Assembly (NCBI GenBank): GCA_041521345.1 | Contig: JBGOHB010000015.1 | Source of the DNA: Virgibacillus_N oceani_A | GTDB taxonomy: Bacteria; Bacillota; Bacilli; Bacillales; Amphibacillaceae | Strand: one strand, 5' to 3' | DNA length: 64,000 bases | Shown here: positions 33,534-43,193 of the stretch, one piece after another | Layout of the letters: each line of letters begins with the position of its first letter | Numbering within the stretch: position 1 is the first letter of the stretch | Notes under the pieces: generated by a model | Database searches by the model: none | What the model was told of the DNA's origin: nothing | Seen by the model: the letters and a program-made list of their open reading frames with translations, nothing else | Position numbers and translations under genes: made by a program

Positions 33534-35078
33534 TTATTTATTTACTTTCTTTCTCATTTCCCGCTGCCAAATAAGTCCTTGTTCCAACGCCATTTTTCTA
33601 GCTACTCTTGGCGCATTCCATAATGGCGGAAGGAGCAACAGTGACACAGGTACTGCAGTAATAACAATCGAATTCTGAATGGAGGCAATACTGTCCTCTC
33701 CAATTGAAAGGATCATTATTGTTGTAAGTCCAAATATAATGGCCCAGAATACACGCAGCCATCTCCTTGGGCTATCATTTCCTGTTAATGTTGCAGCAAC
33801 CGTATATGACATCGTATCCACTGTGGTTGCAACGAAAATAACTGATACGATTAAAAAGCCAAGTCCCATCCAGATACCTAGTGGGAGCTGGTCGGTTATA
33901 GCCATTACGGCTGCAGGCATACCGTTTTCGGCTAATGCTCCAGATATAGAGCCAGGTGATTCCATTTCAAAGAATACCCCTGTTCCACCGATTACGGAGA
34001 ACCAAAAATTATTAACCAATGGAGCTGTAATGGATACAGCAATAATAAGCTCTCTAATTGTTCTCCCACGGGAGATTCTGCTGATAAAGACGATAAGCAT
34101 CGGTGCATAGCCAATAAACCAGCCCCAGAAGAAAATCGTCCAAGCACCTAACCAGCCGTTATCTCCACGGAACAATGACATGGAGAAAAAGTTTTGCAGA
34201 TGTGATCCTGTACCGCCAACAAAGGCATCAATAATAAATAATGTCGGCCCTATAATCAAAATGACGAGTGCCAGGAAAATAGTAAAACTGACATTATAAC
34301 GGCTCAACGTTAAAATACCTCTATCCACTCCAGTGGCTGCTGAAATAGCAGCTATTGCAGCAAGTACGATGACAACTGTAATAGATAAAGTCAATGTATT
34401 GGGAACATCGAATAAATGATTAAGCCCATAGGATATTTGCAGCCCAAGAAAACCTAATGGTCCTAATGTTCCGGCAACTGTTGCTATAATGGAAAAAATA
34501 TCTGCTGACGATCCAATAATACTCTTATGGTAAATTTTTTCCCCGAATATCGGATATAACAATCCTCTCGGGCGAAGCGGAAGTCCTTTGTGATAATGCA
34601 CATACATCATGACAATAGATGCCAATGTGCCAAGAATGGCCCACGCCAAAAAGCCCCAGTGCATAAATGAATGTGCCATAGCACCATTTATATCATTAAA
34701 CTCACCGCCACCGAGTAAAGGCGGGGTCTCCATATAATGGTACATTGGTTCAGACGCTGCCCAAAACACACCGCCACTTGCAAGCAGGGTAACTAAAATC
34801 ATGGCTACCCAGCGAAAATAACTGTATTTCGGTTTATCCTGTTTTCCTAATCTTACTTTTCCATACTTGGATATTGCCAAACCAATGCCAACGAAAAAGT
34901 TTCCAAGCAGTAATAATTGCCAATAAGCCCCGAACCAATCTGCTGAGTAGTTAAATAGGGTTGTGATGGCACTGCCGACCATTTCATTGTTAATAAACGA
35001 TAAAACAATAAAAAGAATTAAAAAACCGCCACTTATAATAAATACAGGCCAATCAAGTCTTTTGCCTTTTTTACGCAC
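33534..35078 (-). CDS. BCCT-family osmoprotectant transporter
   Basis: 514 residues, 12 membrane helices with the BCCT signature region FFWGWFIGYAPMLIVFISRI near the middle, and a GGVFWAASEPMYHY stretch with aromatic residues for the trimethylammonium box. It should import glycine betaine, choline or a related compound with sodium. The start is GTG after AGGAGGAG. Consistent with a salt-tolerant host. The 305-bp gap 35079-35383 holds no clear element. Confidence 0.9.
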   Translation of the reverse strand: MRKKGKRLDWPVFIISGGFLILFIVLSFINNEMVGSAITTLFNYSADWFGAYWQLLLLGNFFVGIGLAISKYGKVRLGKQDKPKYSYFRWVAMILVTLLASGGVFWAASEPMYHYMETPPLLGGGEFNDINGAMAHSFMHWGFLAWAILGTLASIVMMYVHYHKGLPLRPRGLLYPIFGEKIYHKSIIGSSADIFSIIATVAGTLGPLGFLGLQISYGLNHLFDVPNTLTLSITVVIVLAAIAAISAATGVDRGILTLSRYNVSFTIFLALVILIIGPTLFIIDAFVGGTGSHLQNFFSMSLFRGDNGWLGAWTIFFWGWFIGYAPMLIVFISRISRGRTIRELIIAVSITAPLVNNFWFSVIGGTGVFFEMESPGSISGALAENGMPAAVMAITDQLPLGIWMGLGFLIVSVIFVATTVDTMSYTVAATLTGNDSPRRWLRVFWAIIFGLTTIMILSIGEDSIASIQNSIVITAVPVSLLLLPPLWNAPRVARKMALEQGLIWQREMRKKVNK

Positions 35079-35383
35079 GCTTCTCCTCCTAATTTTTTAG
35101 GAGCAAGTGTCTAAAACTAGAAAACTTAGCTTATCGCCAAGCCTTAATGGCAGAATCTTTAGTTGCACTAATGCAGGTAAGAAACTTTTATGCTTACTTA
35201 CCTGTCAAAATACTCCACCGCATTAAAGACCGTTGGATGGAATCTGACTATTGCCTGTTCATAACAAATAATCATTAACGAATACCCCATCGGCTTGCCC
35301 GTTTTTATAATACAATTTTTCATTATAGGTAAATTATCCTGAGCCGTCAATTAATCGAATTTTAATGAAACAGTTTTTTCACC

Positions 35384-36202
35384 TTATTGATTAAAAAGGT
35401 TTTGCTTTAATAATGCCTGGTTTAGTGAACCATAGGTTTTTATTTCTGAAAATTCCACCCCAAGACTGACCATAGTTTGTGTTACTTCAGGACGGATTCC
35501 TACCAATATAGTAGTCACGCCAACTAAATCCAGAGACTGGACAATTTTGTAAAGGTAATAAGCCACCATTGTATCAATCAACGTTACACCTGATAAATCA
35601 ATAAACAGCTTGTCCAAGTCTCTATCAGTAGCTTCTTTTAATGCTTTATCCATCAAAAGCCCAGCACGTTTTTCATCCACTCCCCCGATGATCGGCAGAA
35701 TGGCGATGTTCTCCATTATAGTTACAATAGGTGCCGATAGCGTTAGAAATTCGTCTTCAGCCCGCTCCAAATTATCTTTATAAGATTTACAGTATGCAAT
35801 ACTGAACGCGTATATTAATTTATCAAATAATGGATCAAATTTATCTGCTGCTTCCAGAGAGGTTTCCAATTTCATCTGTGCCTCAAGCATGATCTTTTTT
35901 ATTGTGCCCCACAAGGCTCTTCGGATACTGGAAATTCTATGTATCGATTCATCCAAATTGCTTCCGCTCTCCATTGCTACCTCACCAATATCTTTTCCAT
36001 AAACAACGGCTCTTTCCATCACTTCTTTTTCATCCACTGTTTCGCTAAGCTGATCCAAAAGTAATTCGACAAATTCGGAGATGGAATTTACGATTGTTTC
36101 AGTCTGCGTAAAATTAGCAGCCATTTCCTTTGCAAACTCCAATTTTGTTTCATTTATTTTTTCCCTTAATAAACCCAATTCCCTTTTCACTTCACCGCGC
36201 AT
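35384..36202 (-). CDS. RsbR-family stressosome protein
   Basis: 272 residues: an N-terminal helical globin-like domain and a C-terminal STAS domain. The STAS region keeps both phospho-threonine sites, Thr211 in GVTLIDT and Thr241/243 in RPEVTQT, equivalent to the RsbT targets in RsbRA. It is probably a sensor subunit of the stressosome that controls sigma-B. Usual partners rsbS and rsbT are absent here. ATG follows AAGGAGGAG. Confidence 0.85.
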   Translation of the reverse strand: MRGEVKRELGLLREKINETKLEFAKEMAANFTQTETIVNSISEFVELLLDQLSETVDEKEVMERAVVYGKDIGEVAMESGSNLDESIHRISSIRRALWGTIKKIMLEAQMKLETSLEAADKFDPLFDKLIYAFSIAYCKSYKDNLERAEDEFLTLSAPIVTIMENIAILPIIGGVDEKRAGLLMDKALKEATDRDLDKLFIDLSGVTLIDTMVAYYLYKIVQSLDLVGVTTILVGIRPEVTQTMVSLGVEFSEIKTYGSLNQALLKQNLFNQ

Positions 36203-36253
36203 TCCAACTCCTCCTTCATATGTATTTATAATAACAGCTCCCGGATTAGCCTC

Positions 36254-37075
36254 CTAATCATTCATGATTTCATCAACCGTTGATTTTACTTCGTCACGTG
36301 ACATCTTTTCTTTCCCGCTTTCCATAGCTTTAAGCGTTTTCTTTGCCAATTCTAATGGAATTTCACAAAACAACAGAATATTTTTCGTCTGAATATCCGC
36401 TATATATTCATCTGCCTGATCCAACTTACTTTTTGCATAGGTAAACATATCATTTCTTGTCCAGCCATCAGGAAGAAACAGCACACCTCGCTCCGCGTCT
36501 TCATCCTGGTTCCTGAGCATATTTACCGCCTGCAGTCCCCTCCCGTAGCCAATAGCCAAGCTCCGGTCTGTTTGTGTCCCATCATACCATTCCCAAATAT
36601 CAGAAAGCATAACACCAACAAGACCTGCTACATAATAAGTATAATCATCCAAATCCTCTTTTGTATGCACGATAAAGTCTCTTTCTACCCAATCCGCCAT
36701 ACCGCCGGACATAATACTGGTCGATGCTTTCACTTTTTCTGCAATACTTTCCGGACAGACGGAAACCCAATCACCGAGCCTAACCGTTACCTCTGGCAAA
36801 AGAGACTCATACGGCTTAATAAGTTGTTCAAACGCGCTTCTGTTAAATTTATTCTCCAGTAAAAGCTCCCTTACAGCACGGAGCAATTCCTGCTTTACTT
36901 CTTTATCAAGTTCTTCATGGTCTTCAATTTCATCAATTGCGCGCATACATAAATATGCAGACCCAACAGCCATTCTCAGGGTAGGTTTTAACAGTTTAAT
37001 CGGTATGTAAAACGTCCTGCTCGTTTCCTTTAGAACACGCATTGCATCTTTTTGTAATTTATCAGATTTTAGCAA
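36254..37075 (-). CDS. Squalene/phytoene synthase-family protein
   Basis: 273 residues with the prenyl-synthase aspartate motifs: YLCMRAIDEIEDH in the first third and NMLRNQDEDAERGVLFLP in the second half (DxxxD type). The family condenses two prenyl diphosphates, giving squalene, dehydrosqualene or phytoene; Bacillus relatives may act differently, so the product is unknown. The start is TTG, 8 bases after GGGAGG. It precedes the RsbR-like gene by 51 bases. Confidence 0.8.
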   Translation of the reverse strand: MLKSDKLQKDAMRVLKETSRTFYIPIKLLKPTLRMAVGSAYLCMRAIDEIEDHEELDKEVKQELLRAVRELLLENKFNRSAFEQLIKPYESLLPEVTVRLGDWVSVCPESIAEKVKASTSIMSGGMADWVERDFIVHTKEDLDDYTYYVAGLVGVMLSDIWEWYDGTQTDRSLAIGYGRGLQAVNMLRNQDEDAERGVLFLPDGWTRNDMFTYAKSKLDQADEYIADIQTKNILLFCEIPLELAKKTLKAMESGKEKMSRDEVKSTVDEIMND

Positions 37076-37314
37076 AGCATTTTCCTCCCTTTGGAATCTA
37101 TGGGCTTATTTTAACATAAAAAGCGAGAAGTCTCCTTCCAAATCATTCATTGAGGGAGAGGCTTTCTTTATATAAAAAAAACAATTTCACCTTGTCCCAG
37201 TGATTAACTCACCAGAAAAATAAAACTTCTTCTCTGCAAACAAAATACATAAAATGGTAGTTCAGATGTCAGATTCTTGTTATTATTATTAAAAATAATA
37301 AAGGGGGCAGGGAT

Positions 37315-38240
37315 ATGAAAAAACACCTTCTATTATTAGTACTGCTTTTTACTGTACTACTCGCAGCATGCACAGAGTCAAGCACAGATGAAGCGATTCT
37401 AATTGGCGGCGGAGATTGGGATAGTCTTAGGCTTCATAATGGGATTGCCCAGAAGATTCTTGAGAATGGATATGGATATCAAACAGATGAAATTTCCTGT
37501 TCCACTTCGGCAGTCATCCAGGGATTGCGACAGGGAGAAGTTGATGTGTATATGGAGCTTCGGCCGGATACGTCCTGGTAATTATATGAAGCAGCTGCGC
37601 GTCTGGTGATGAAGTAGATGTAGGCATCAATTTTGATGATACCGAGAGTGGAACCTGGGTGCCTACCTATGTAATAGAAGGTGATGAAAAAAAACGCAGC
37701 ATTGAGCCAGTAGCACCTGATTTACGAACCATAGAAGACTTAAAGGATTATCCGGAACTTTTTTATGATCCTGAAGACCCTTCAAATGGAAGATTTTATA
37801 ATCGGCTCAGCGCCTGAAATGTTTCAGAAATAATTGAAGAAAAATTCTATGGCTATGGATTAGATGAAATGTAAAATTTATTCAGTCCCGGATCCCAGGG
37901 AGCAATGCTGGCTGGCATCTCTAGAATCTGCTTATTCAGCCGGAGAGCCTTGGGTAGGTTACACATGGGCTCCGACAGCCACTACTGCCATGTATGGGTG
38001 CAATAGAGGGAAACAAAGCTGACAGCGCACCATGAATTTCCTGACCAGGAGCCTGAAGTCATTGAAATTCTAGAGAATTATTCTATGACTAGTCCAGTTA
38101 TTGAAGATGGGGTATATTATATGATCGAGAATAGCGTGAATGAAGATGAAGCTGCAGTTTGGTTCTTGGAAACACATGAAGATATTTGGACAGAATGGGT
38201 TCCTGATGACATCGCCCAAAATGTGAAGGATTCATTATAA
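37315..38240 (+). pseudogene. OpuAC-like substrate-binding lipoprotein, decayed
   Basis: The first 89 codons give a lipoprotein signal with lipobox LLAAC and an OpuAC-like head (IGGGDWDSLRLHNGIAQKIL). Then the frame breaks near 37575 and several frames must be joined to recover family sequence: NFDDTESGTWVPTYVIEG, PEDPSNGRF, an Ala-rich stretch with GEPWVGYTWAP, and a final VWFLETHEDIWTEWV. Multiple stops and shifts rule out sequencing error as the only cause. It was a periplasmic binding protein for a quaternary amine or similar. Confidence 0.8.
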
Positions 38241-38243
38241 TGA

Positions 38244-38278
38244 GAGCACAGCTGCTGGTGAAGGCAGCTGCTTTTTTA
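38244..38278 (+). terminator. Terminator of the decayed binding-protein gene
   Basis: AGCACAGCTGC pairs with GCAGCTGCT around a short loop, then T6. Confidence 0.7.
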
Positions 38279-38476
38279 TTCACTTTTTTCTTATTTACAT
38301 CATCATTATAATATAGTAAATTAGTAATAGTTCGAAAATACGGCTAGTTTATACATATGGAATTCCTTTATCAACGATATATATAAACCGCAGGAGAATC
38401 CCTTTTCTTATGAAAAAATATATAAGATTTCAGGGTGCTGCAGCGTAAAAGATTGTCCGCAAAAAGGGGAAACGAA

Positions 38477-39686
38477 ATGATTCGATCGTTATTTAAACAT
38501 GAATTTATGCTTATGCTTAAAAGCAGAAAAAATAATATTTTTGTTGCCTTTCTATTTATATTGCTTCTTACATACTGTTTTGTGATTCAGCCCAATCAGG
38601 AGACAGCTGATTCTTTTAACCCGGAGCTCGAGAAGCAGGACATGGAACTCATGGCCGCAAAGCAGGAAGCGAGAATGTCCAGGGGCTCAACTGGTTATGG
38701 TCATTTTACCGGTATGTCGGTTTATGCGACAACGGAGTATACATACCGTTTACATAACAAGTTGGTGAACGCTTATGAAGATAAAGATTTTACACGATTT
38801 TTGTATTTACTAACCTTTTCTCATGGCGCCGGTTACAGCAGCTTCTTTGACGATACGACAGCTGACTTTGTCACGTCTCCCTTCCCTGTGAAAGACCAGA
38901 TGCATTTGTATCATCAAACCATGTTTCAATATGAAGCCCATTTAGAGCAGGATGAACCAATAACCTACCCCATGATTGAGCAAAAAACAGCCGTGCAAAC
39001 ACTGCAAAAGGCGCTTTTGAGTCCCATTACATATCTCATTTTATTTGTCGCCATTTATTTCAGCAGTGATATTGTTACACGGGATCGCGGGTATAAAACA
39101 TTGCTGCAGGGACTTCCCATGCCCTGGTATCGCCAGTTGAATGTGAAATCGATGACCTCTTTTATGTATACCTTAGCTGTGCTGGTTATTTTAATACTCA
39201 CGGGATTGGGAATTTTAACGGCTATCAATGGGTTTGGATTTTTTAATATTCCCCTGCCTGTTGTAACAACCGACGGTAATATAATGCCTGAGGACTATGA
39301 ATTTATCGCTTACAGTGAATTTCTTCTGAAAGCATTCAGCCTGATGGTCATTCTTATTTACCTGTTCACCCGATTAAGTACAATATTTAGCCTATTATTC
39401 AAAAATCAGTGGATTGTTCTGTTTATCGCTACGATTGTTTTATTTTCCGAACAATTCTACTATGACAGAAGTAAGAGAAATCTATTCGGGATTGATGTCA
39501 GCAGCTTTCCGCAAACCTATTTTGAATTTGGTAATGTGGTAACAGGGGGAAAAAATATTTCTGCTCAATCTCGATACAATCACTTATGCAAAAGGGGTCA
39601 CCATATTATTGATTACAATCATCGTGATAGAAATTATGCTGTTTTTCGTTTCCAGGCTGATCAATAAACGCAGGTTTTACGCATAA
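38477..39686 (+). pseudogene. ABC permease with a C-terminal frameshift
   Basis: From ATG 38477 (after AAGGGGAAACGA) the frame encodes a 396-residue permease ending at 39667. The last about 35 residues (after GGKNIS) are hydrophilic and unlike a permease. Shifting frame at the G5A6 run (39545-39556) instead gives KIFLLNLDTITYAKG, then a clear last membrane helix VTILLITIIVIEIMLFFVS and RLINKRRFYA, ending TAA at 39684-39686. So the intact gene has a 1-base indel in the homopolymer. The helix-loop-helix pattern upstream matches ABC-2-type exporters. Reversible slippage is also possible. Confidence 0.7.
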
Positions 39687-39716
39687 ATCGAAACCACTCA
39701 TAAGGATGGGAATAGC

Positions 39717-40895
39717 ATGTTTTGGAAGTACTTTCTTTTTGAAACAAAATTAATGATCCACAATCGTAAAAATTTATTTTTAGGTGCCCTGCTCGTACTC
39801 TTTTTTCCCATTTTCTTTTTTTACTACAGTGACACAGAAGTCGAAACCATCGAAAGTGAAAAAAGAGCGGAACAGGAAATGATTAATGCTACATTAGATT
39901 CGTTCCCCATGTCACAGGAAGAAACATCAGAAGGGGCAGAAATTCACGAAATCTATCTAGAGCAGTCTTCCCTGGTCAATTATCAAATCTACTATTTGTC
40001 ATTTGTCGGTTTGGATGAGACGAATGAAGAGTATATCAAAAACGGACTCCAATTAAATGAATTGCGACTGCGTGTACATGAATTGGACAATCATGGAATT
40101 TCCCCGCATTATATTATACCGGAAGAAGAAGTTTTAAAAAGTAGTGCTTTTTTACAGTATGCGCTGGAGAACGAGATCCAGCTTGAGCCTGATCCCTTTG
40201 TCGCAACGGATTATCTTATGTTTGCATTAAGTATACTCAGTGGATTGTTTTTTCTGTTATTTATCATGATCAGCGGAAGCGGAATACTTTTATATGAAGA
40301 AAAGCATCAAACGGTAATGAAAGGGTTTCCGCTATCTTTTATGAATAAAATACATGCAAAAATACTCATTCACTTTTTGTATATGATGATCTTTTTGACA
40401 GCGGGGCTCATAGCTGGGGGATATATCGCTACTCGGGAGGTCGGGTTTGGAAATTTATCTTACCCTGTTTTGATTTACATGAACAGCGATTATGTGGCGA
40501 TACCTGCTTTTCAATATTATATATATATACTGCTGGCCAGTGCACTTATTGCCATCCTACTTTATTATGCAGCTGCACTCTTTAATACCATTTTCAAAAA
40601 TGCTTACGCAACTGTCTTGATTGCACTTAGTATCTTTTACATACCCGATTTGGCCTTTATGATCGGATGGAATGCACCCTGGTTGCATCCAATTAAGTCT
40701 ATTGATATTTCCGGTGTCCTTTCAGGTGACCTGGGTGTCCAATTCGGGAACGGACAATTGGATTATTGGTATGCGATGATTTGGCTTGCTGTTCTTGCGG
40801 TCATTATTATAGTCACACTCAAACTTTTGCAGTGGCGTTCATACAAGGGTATCAATCGGGAGGAGATGATAGAGGAGGAGAAGCGACATGCTTAA
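39717..40895 (+). CDS. ABC transporter permease
   Basis: 392 residues: an N-terminal membrane anchor after KYFLFETKLMIHNRKN, a large extracytoplasmic acidic loop and five to six C-terminal helices, ending EEMIEEEKRHA. Similar in layout to the preceding gene, so the two likely form a heterodimer. The 3' end overlaps the ATPase gene by 8 bases. Confidence 0.78.
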   Translation: MFWKYFLFETKLMIHNRKNLFLGALLVLFFPIFFFYYSDTEVETIESEKRAEQEMINATLDSFPMSQEETSEGAEIHEIYLEQSSLVNYQIYYLSFVGLDETNEEYIKNGLQLNELRLRVHELDNHGISPHYIIPEEEVLKSSAFLQYALENEIQLEPDPFVATDYLMFALSILSGLFFLLFIMISGSGILLYEEKHQTVMKGFPLSFMNKIHAKILIHFLYMMIFLTAGLIAGGYIATREVGFGNLSYPVLIYMNSDYVAIPAFQYYIYILLASALIAILLYYAAALFNTIFKNAYATVLIALSIFYIPDLAFMIGWNAPWLHPIKSIDISGVLSGDLGVQFGNGQLDYWYAMIWLAVLAVIIIVTLKLLQWRSYKGINREEMIEEEKRHA

Positions 40896-41778
40896 ATTAA
40901 AAGATATTTCTGTAGCTTATAAGGATAAAAAAGTACTTGATAAGTTATCATTGACGGCGGATAAGGGGGAAGTTATTGGTCTTGTCGCACCGAATGGGAC
41001 GGGTAAAACTACCCTGTTTAATGTCATTGCCAACTTTTTAAAACCAAATAGCGGTATCGTAAACTTTCACGAAAAGCATTCATACAAATCGGAAAAAGAA
41101 GAAATACGCATTTATAAACAGCTGGCGACTTTCCCTGACCAAAGTGATTTATTTGAGGAATTATCAGGGATGGACCATATGAAATTGTACGCAAATATGT
41201 GGCAGAAAACGGCAAAGCATATCCCGGCTATCGTGGCAGATTTACATATGACAGACTATGTAAAAAAGAAGGTAAGTACGTACTCCCTGGGCATGCGACA
41301 ACGACTTTGTTTTGCCATGATGGAAGCAGCTGACACACCTATGATGCTCATGGATGAAGTCATGAACGGACTCGACCTGTCCAATGTATCATTAATCTCA
41401 CAACGTTTGGATGACATGAAAAAGAGGGGGAAATTGATTTTGGTAGCTTCCCATTTGTTGGAAAATCTGGATTTATACGCGGACCGGGTTCTGTTTTTAA
41501 AGGACGGCAAGATTATTCATGAACAGCATTTTCATGGAGATAGTGATGCCTTTATTAAAATTTCACTGGAAGAAGATCAGTATCAGCTTGTGAAAAAAAC
41601 ATACGGTCTGCCAGATGATTATCACTTTATTGCTGGTCATTTATTATGTATTCCCATTGAAGATATGTGTATGGAAAACCAAGCAGAATGGCTCGATCGA
41701 CTCCTTCCATTTAACCGGGAGATTACAATTGGCCCGCTTGGAACCATGGAATATTATGAAAAATACTTTCACAGTTAA
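40888..41778 (+). CDS. ABC transporter ATP-binding protein
   Basis: 296 residues with Walker A GLVAPNGTGKTTL, signature YSLGMRQRL, Walker B MMLMDEVMNGLDL and switch histidine VASHLLEN. About 80 extra residues at the C-terminus. AGGAGGAG sits before the ATG. It should drive the two preceding permeases. Confidence 0.85.
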   Translation: MLKLKDISVAYKDKKVLDKLSLTADKGEVIGLVAPNGTGKTTLFNVIANFLKPNSGIVNFHEKHSYKSEKEEIRIYKQLATFPDQSDLFEELSGMDHMKLYANMWQKTAKHIPAIVADLHMTDYVKKKVSTYSLGMRQRLCFAMMEAADTPMMLMDEVMNGLDLSNVSLISQRLDDMKKRGKLILVASHLLENLDLYADRVLFLKDGKIIHEQHFHGDSDAFIKISLEEDQYQLVKKTYGLPDDYHFIAGHLLCIPIEDMCMENQAEWLDRLLPFNREITIGPLGTMEYYEKYFHS

Positions 41779-41821
41779 AAGTTTTGAGAAAACAGTCTAT
41801 GATGAGGGAGGCTGAAAAAAA

Positions 41822-42526
41822 TTGCAACATTCATCGGTAATTATCATTCTTTTCAGTATACTATTTTTATCCGGGTGCACATCACCCGTTTTTCAGGCCG
41901 TACCTTCTGAAAAAGCGAAGACTTACCAGGAAAATCATGAAATTATTGGAGAAGAAAAAGAAGAAATGCTAACTGATTTGAATATAAGTGAAACGGTATT
42001 TGATATAAGCGATCGGGACAACCCTGATCCGGAAATGGAAGAAGGCTATTATTTTGATGTAGCGAATGAGGAGGAGTTTTCGCTGCCAACGGGAAGATAC
42101 TGGTTTTCCGGTGAAATTTCCGGAAATATTTATATCCATGATGAAGAGGGTCACCTTCTGATTCATGAAATCATCGGATATCCTGGTGTATTAGGTTTTT
42201 TTGCAGATGTAGATGAATCCCATACCATTAAAATTGATGGACTGGAAAATGCTGCTGCTTACATGAACTGGGAAATGGAAGCTTCCAATGAACTGAATGC
42301 CGGAATCTGGCATGTCGGAACCGATATCGAACCTGGCAGCTATACGATAAATCCTGTAGGTGGTTTTGGGCATATTGTTATCCTGGACCCAAATGGGGAT
42401 GCACAGATTTTTGAATTGATTGGCAGTCAGGCAGCCTTAACAGAAAGTGAAATCGAATTGAAAGACGGGCAGGTAGTAAGAGTAACGGGAATCTCTTCAG
42501 CTGAATTTGAACGGATGGAAGATTGA
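41822..42526 (+). CDS. Lipoprotein with two related C-terminal beta modules
   Basis: 234 residues. The signal peptide ends LFLSGC, a lipobox. The C-terminal two thirds contains two similar modules, one with LPTGRYWFSGEISGNIYI and ending in HEIIG, the other with EPGSYTINPVGGFGHIVIL and ending in FELIG, consistent with internal duplication. The start is TTG after GGGAGG. Last gene of the ABC operon; probably anchored outside and linked to the exporter. Confidence 0.7.
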   Translation: MQHSSVIIILFSILFLSGCTSPVFQAVPSEKAKTYQENHEIIGEEKEEMLTDLNISETVFDISDRDNPDPEMEEGYYFDVANEEEFSLPTGRYWFSGEISGNIYIHDEEGHLLIHEIIGYPGVLGFFADVDESHTIKIDGLENAAAYMNWEMEASNELNAGIWHVGTDIEPGSYTINPVGGFGHIVILDPNGDAQIFELIGSQAALTESEIELKDGQVVRVTGISSAEFERMED

Positions 42527-42559
42527 CGGTTTGGATAGACTTGGTTGAAAGAACAAAAG

Positions 42560-42686
42560 CGTCCGTTTAGCAACGTACGGACTGCGCCTTGGAGCTACGG
42601 TACAGTGGTTCCCCGCCCCACCATAATGACTCGCTATCGCTGGGCGCTGGAGCTGGACGTGGCTATTCTACTGTATCCTCGTCTGC
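42560..42686. repeat. Dispersed Bacillaceae-type intergenic repeat, degenerate
   Basis: Contains the phrase TCGCTGGGCGCTGGAGCTGG (and its reverse complement), which I recall from intergenic repeats of Bacillaceae, plus a TACAGT/ACTGTA inverted pair. It directly adjoins the truncated UPF0158 gene on its 3' side. Confidence 0.45.
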
Positions 42687-42806
42687 CTATTTCATAGACT
42701 CTTCCAGAATAACAACAACTTCCCCGGTCTCTTTATTGATAAACGTATAATCGTCATTGGTCTGTGTTTCCATGGCTTCAATAATACCACTTATTTTTAT
42801 ACTCAT
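42687..42806 (-). pseudogene. UPF0158-like gene remnant, truncated after 39 codons
   Basis: ATG at 42806, preceded by GGGGGAG, opens a 39-residue frame: MSIKISGIIEAMETQTNDDY, then TFINKETGEVVVILEES. This resembles the first part of the UPF0158 family, whose proteins are about 150 residues. The coding sequence ends in TAG at 42687 where the dispersed repeat begins, so the rest was probably lost by insertion or recombination. Confidence 0.5.
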
Positions 42807-42886
42807 CTCAATGCTCCCCCTTTTATGCTGGTATATCTAATTTCACCAAACTGATTGCCATTGACAAAAAAGGTAATACTGAATGA

Positions 42887-43033
42887 TCATTTTTTCCGGA
42901 ATATCACAATCGAAACTAGCCCTGCACCAAGTCCAATTGTACCTCCTGCCTCCAAACTGCCAAAAAGCATTCCAATTCCTGCGCCGAATATTAAACATGC
43001 AATAAACATGATTCCTGTTTTCGTTAAATCCAT
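42887..43033 (-). CDS. 48-residue glycine-rich membrane protein
   Basis: 48 residues: one or two glycine-rich hydrophobic helices (FIACLIFGAGIGMLFG and GGTIGLGAGLVSIVIF) ending FRKK. AAAGGAGAA precedes the ATG. No family recognised. Too short for standard ORF limits but well supported by its ribosome site. Confidence 0.6.
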   Translation of the reverse strand: MDLTKTGIMFIACLIFGAGIGMLFGSLEAGGTIGLGAGLVSIVIFRKK

Positions 43034-43134
43034 TGCTATTCTCCTTTTTTATCAGTTTATTGGATCCCGGCATCATTAGTTCATGGATTTTCCAAAATGT
43101 AAGCGCTATTATTTATAATTTCGAAAATTCACTA

Positions 43135-43163
43135 TTGCTATACGCTCCTATTCGTGGTTAAAT
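43135..43163 (+). promoter_or_regulatory. Promoter candidate of hom-thrC-thrB
   Basis: TTGCTA (43135-43140), 17-bp spacer, TTAAAT (43158-43163), about 25 bases before the gene. TGTAAGCGCTATTA at 43098-43111 differs from the CcpA cre consensus at one position and might add control; unproven. Confidence 0.4.
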
Positions 43164-43193
43164 AGCTATTAAAATAAATAATGAGGTGATGGT

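Noticed and set aside
43098..43111. CcpA cre site upstream of hom
   Set aside because: One mismatch, but it lies upstream of the chosen promoter and threonine genes are not typical CcpA targets; kept only as a remark.
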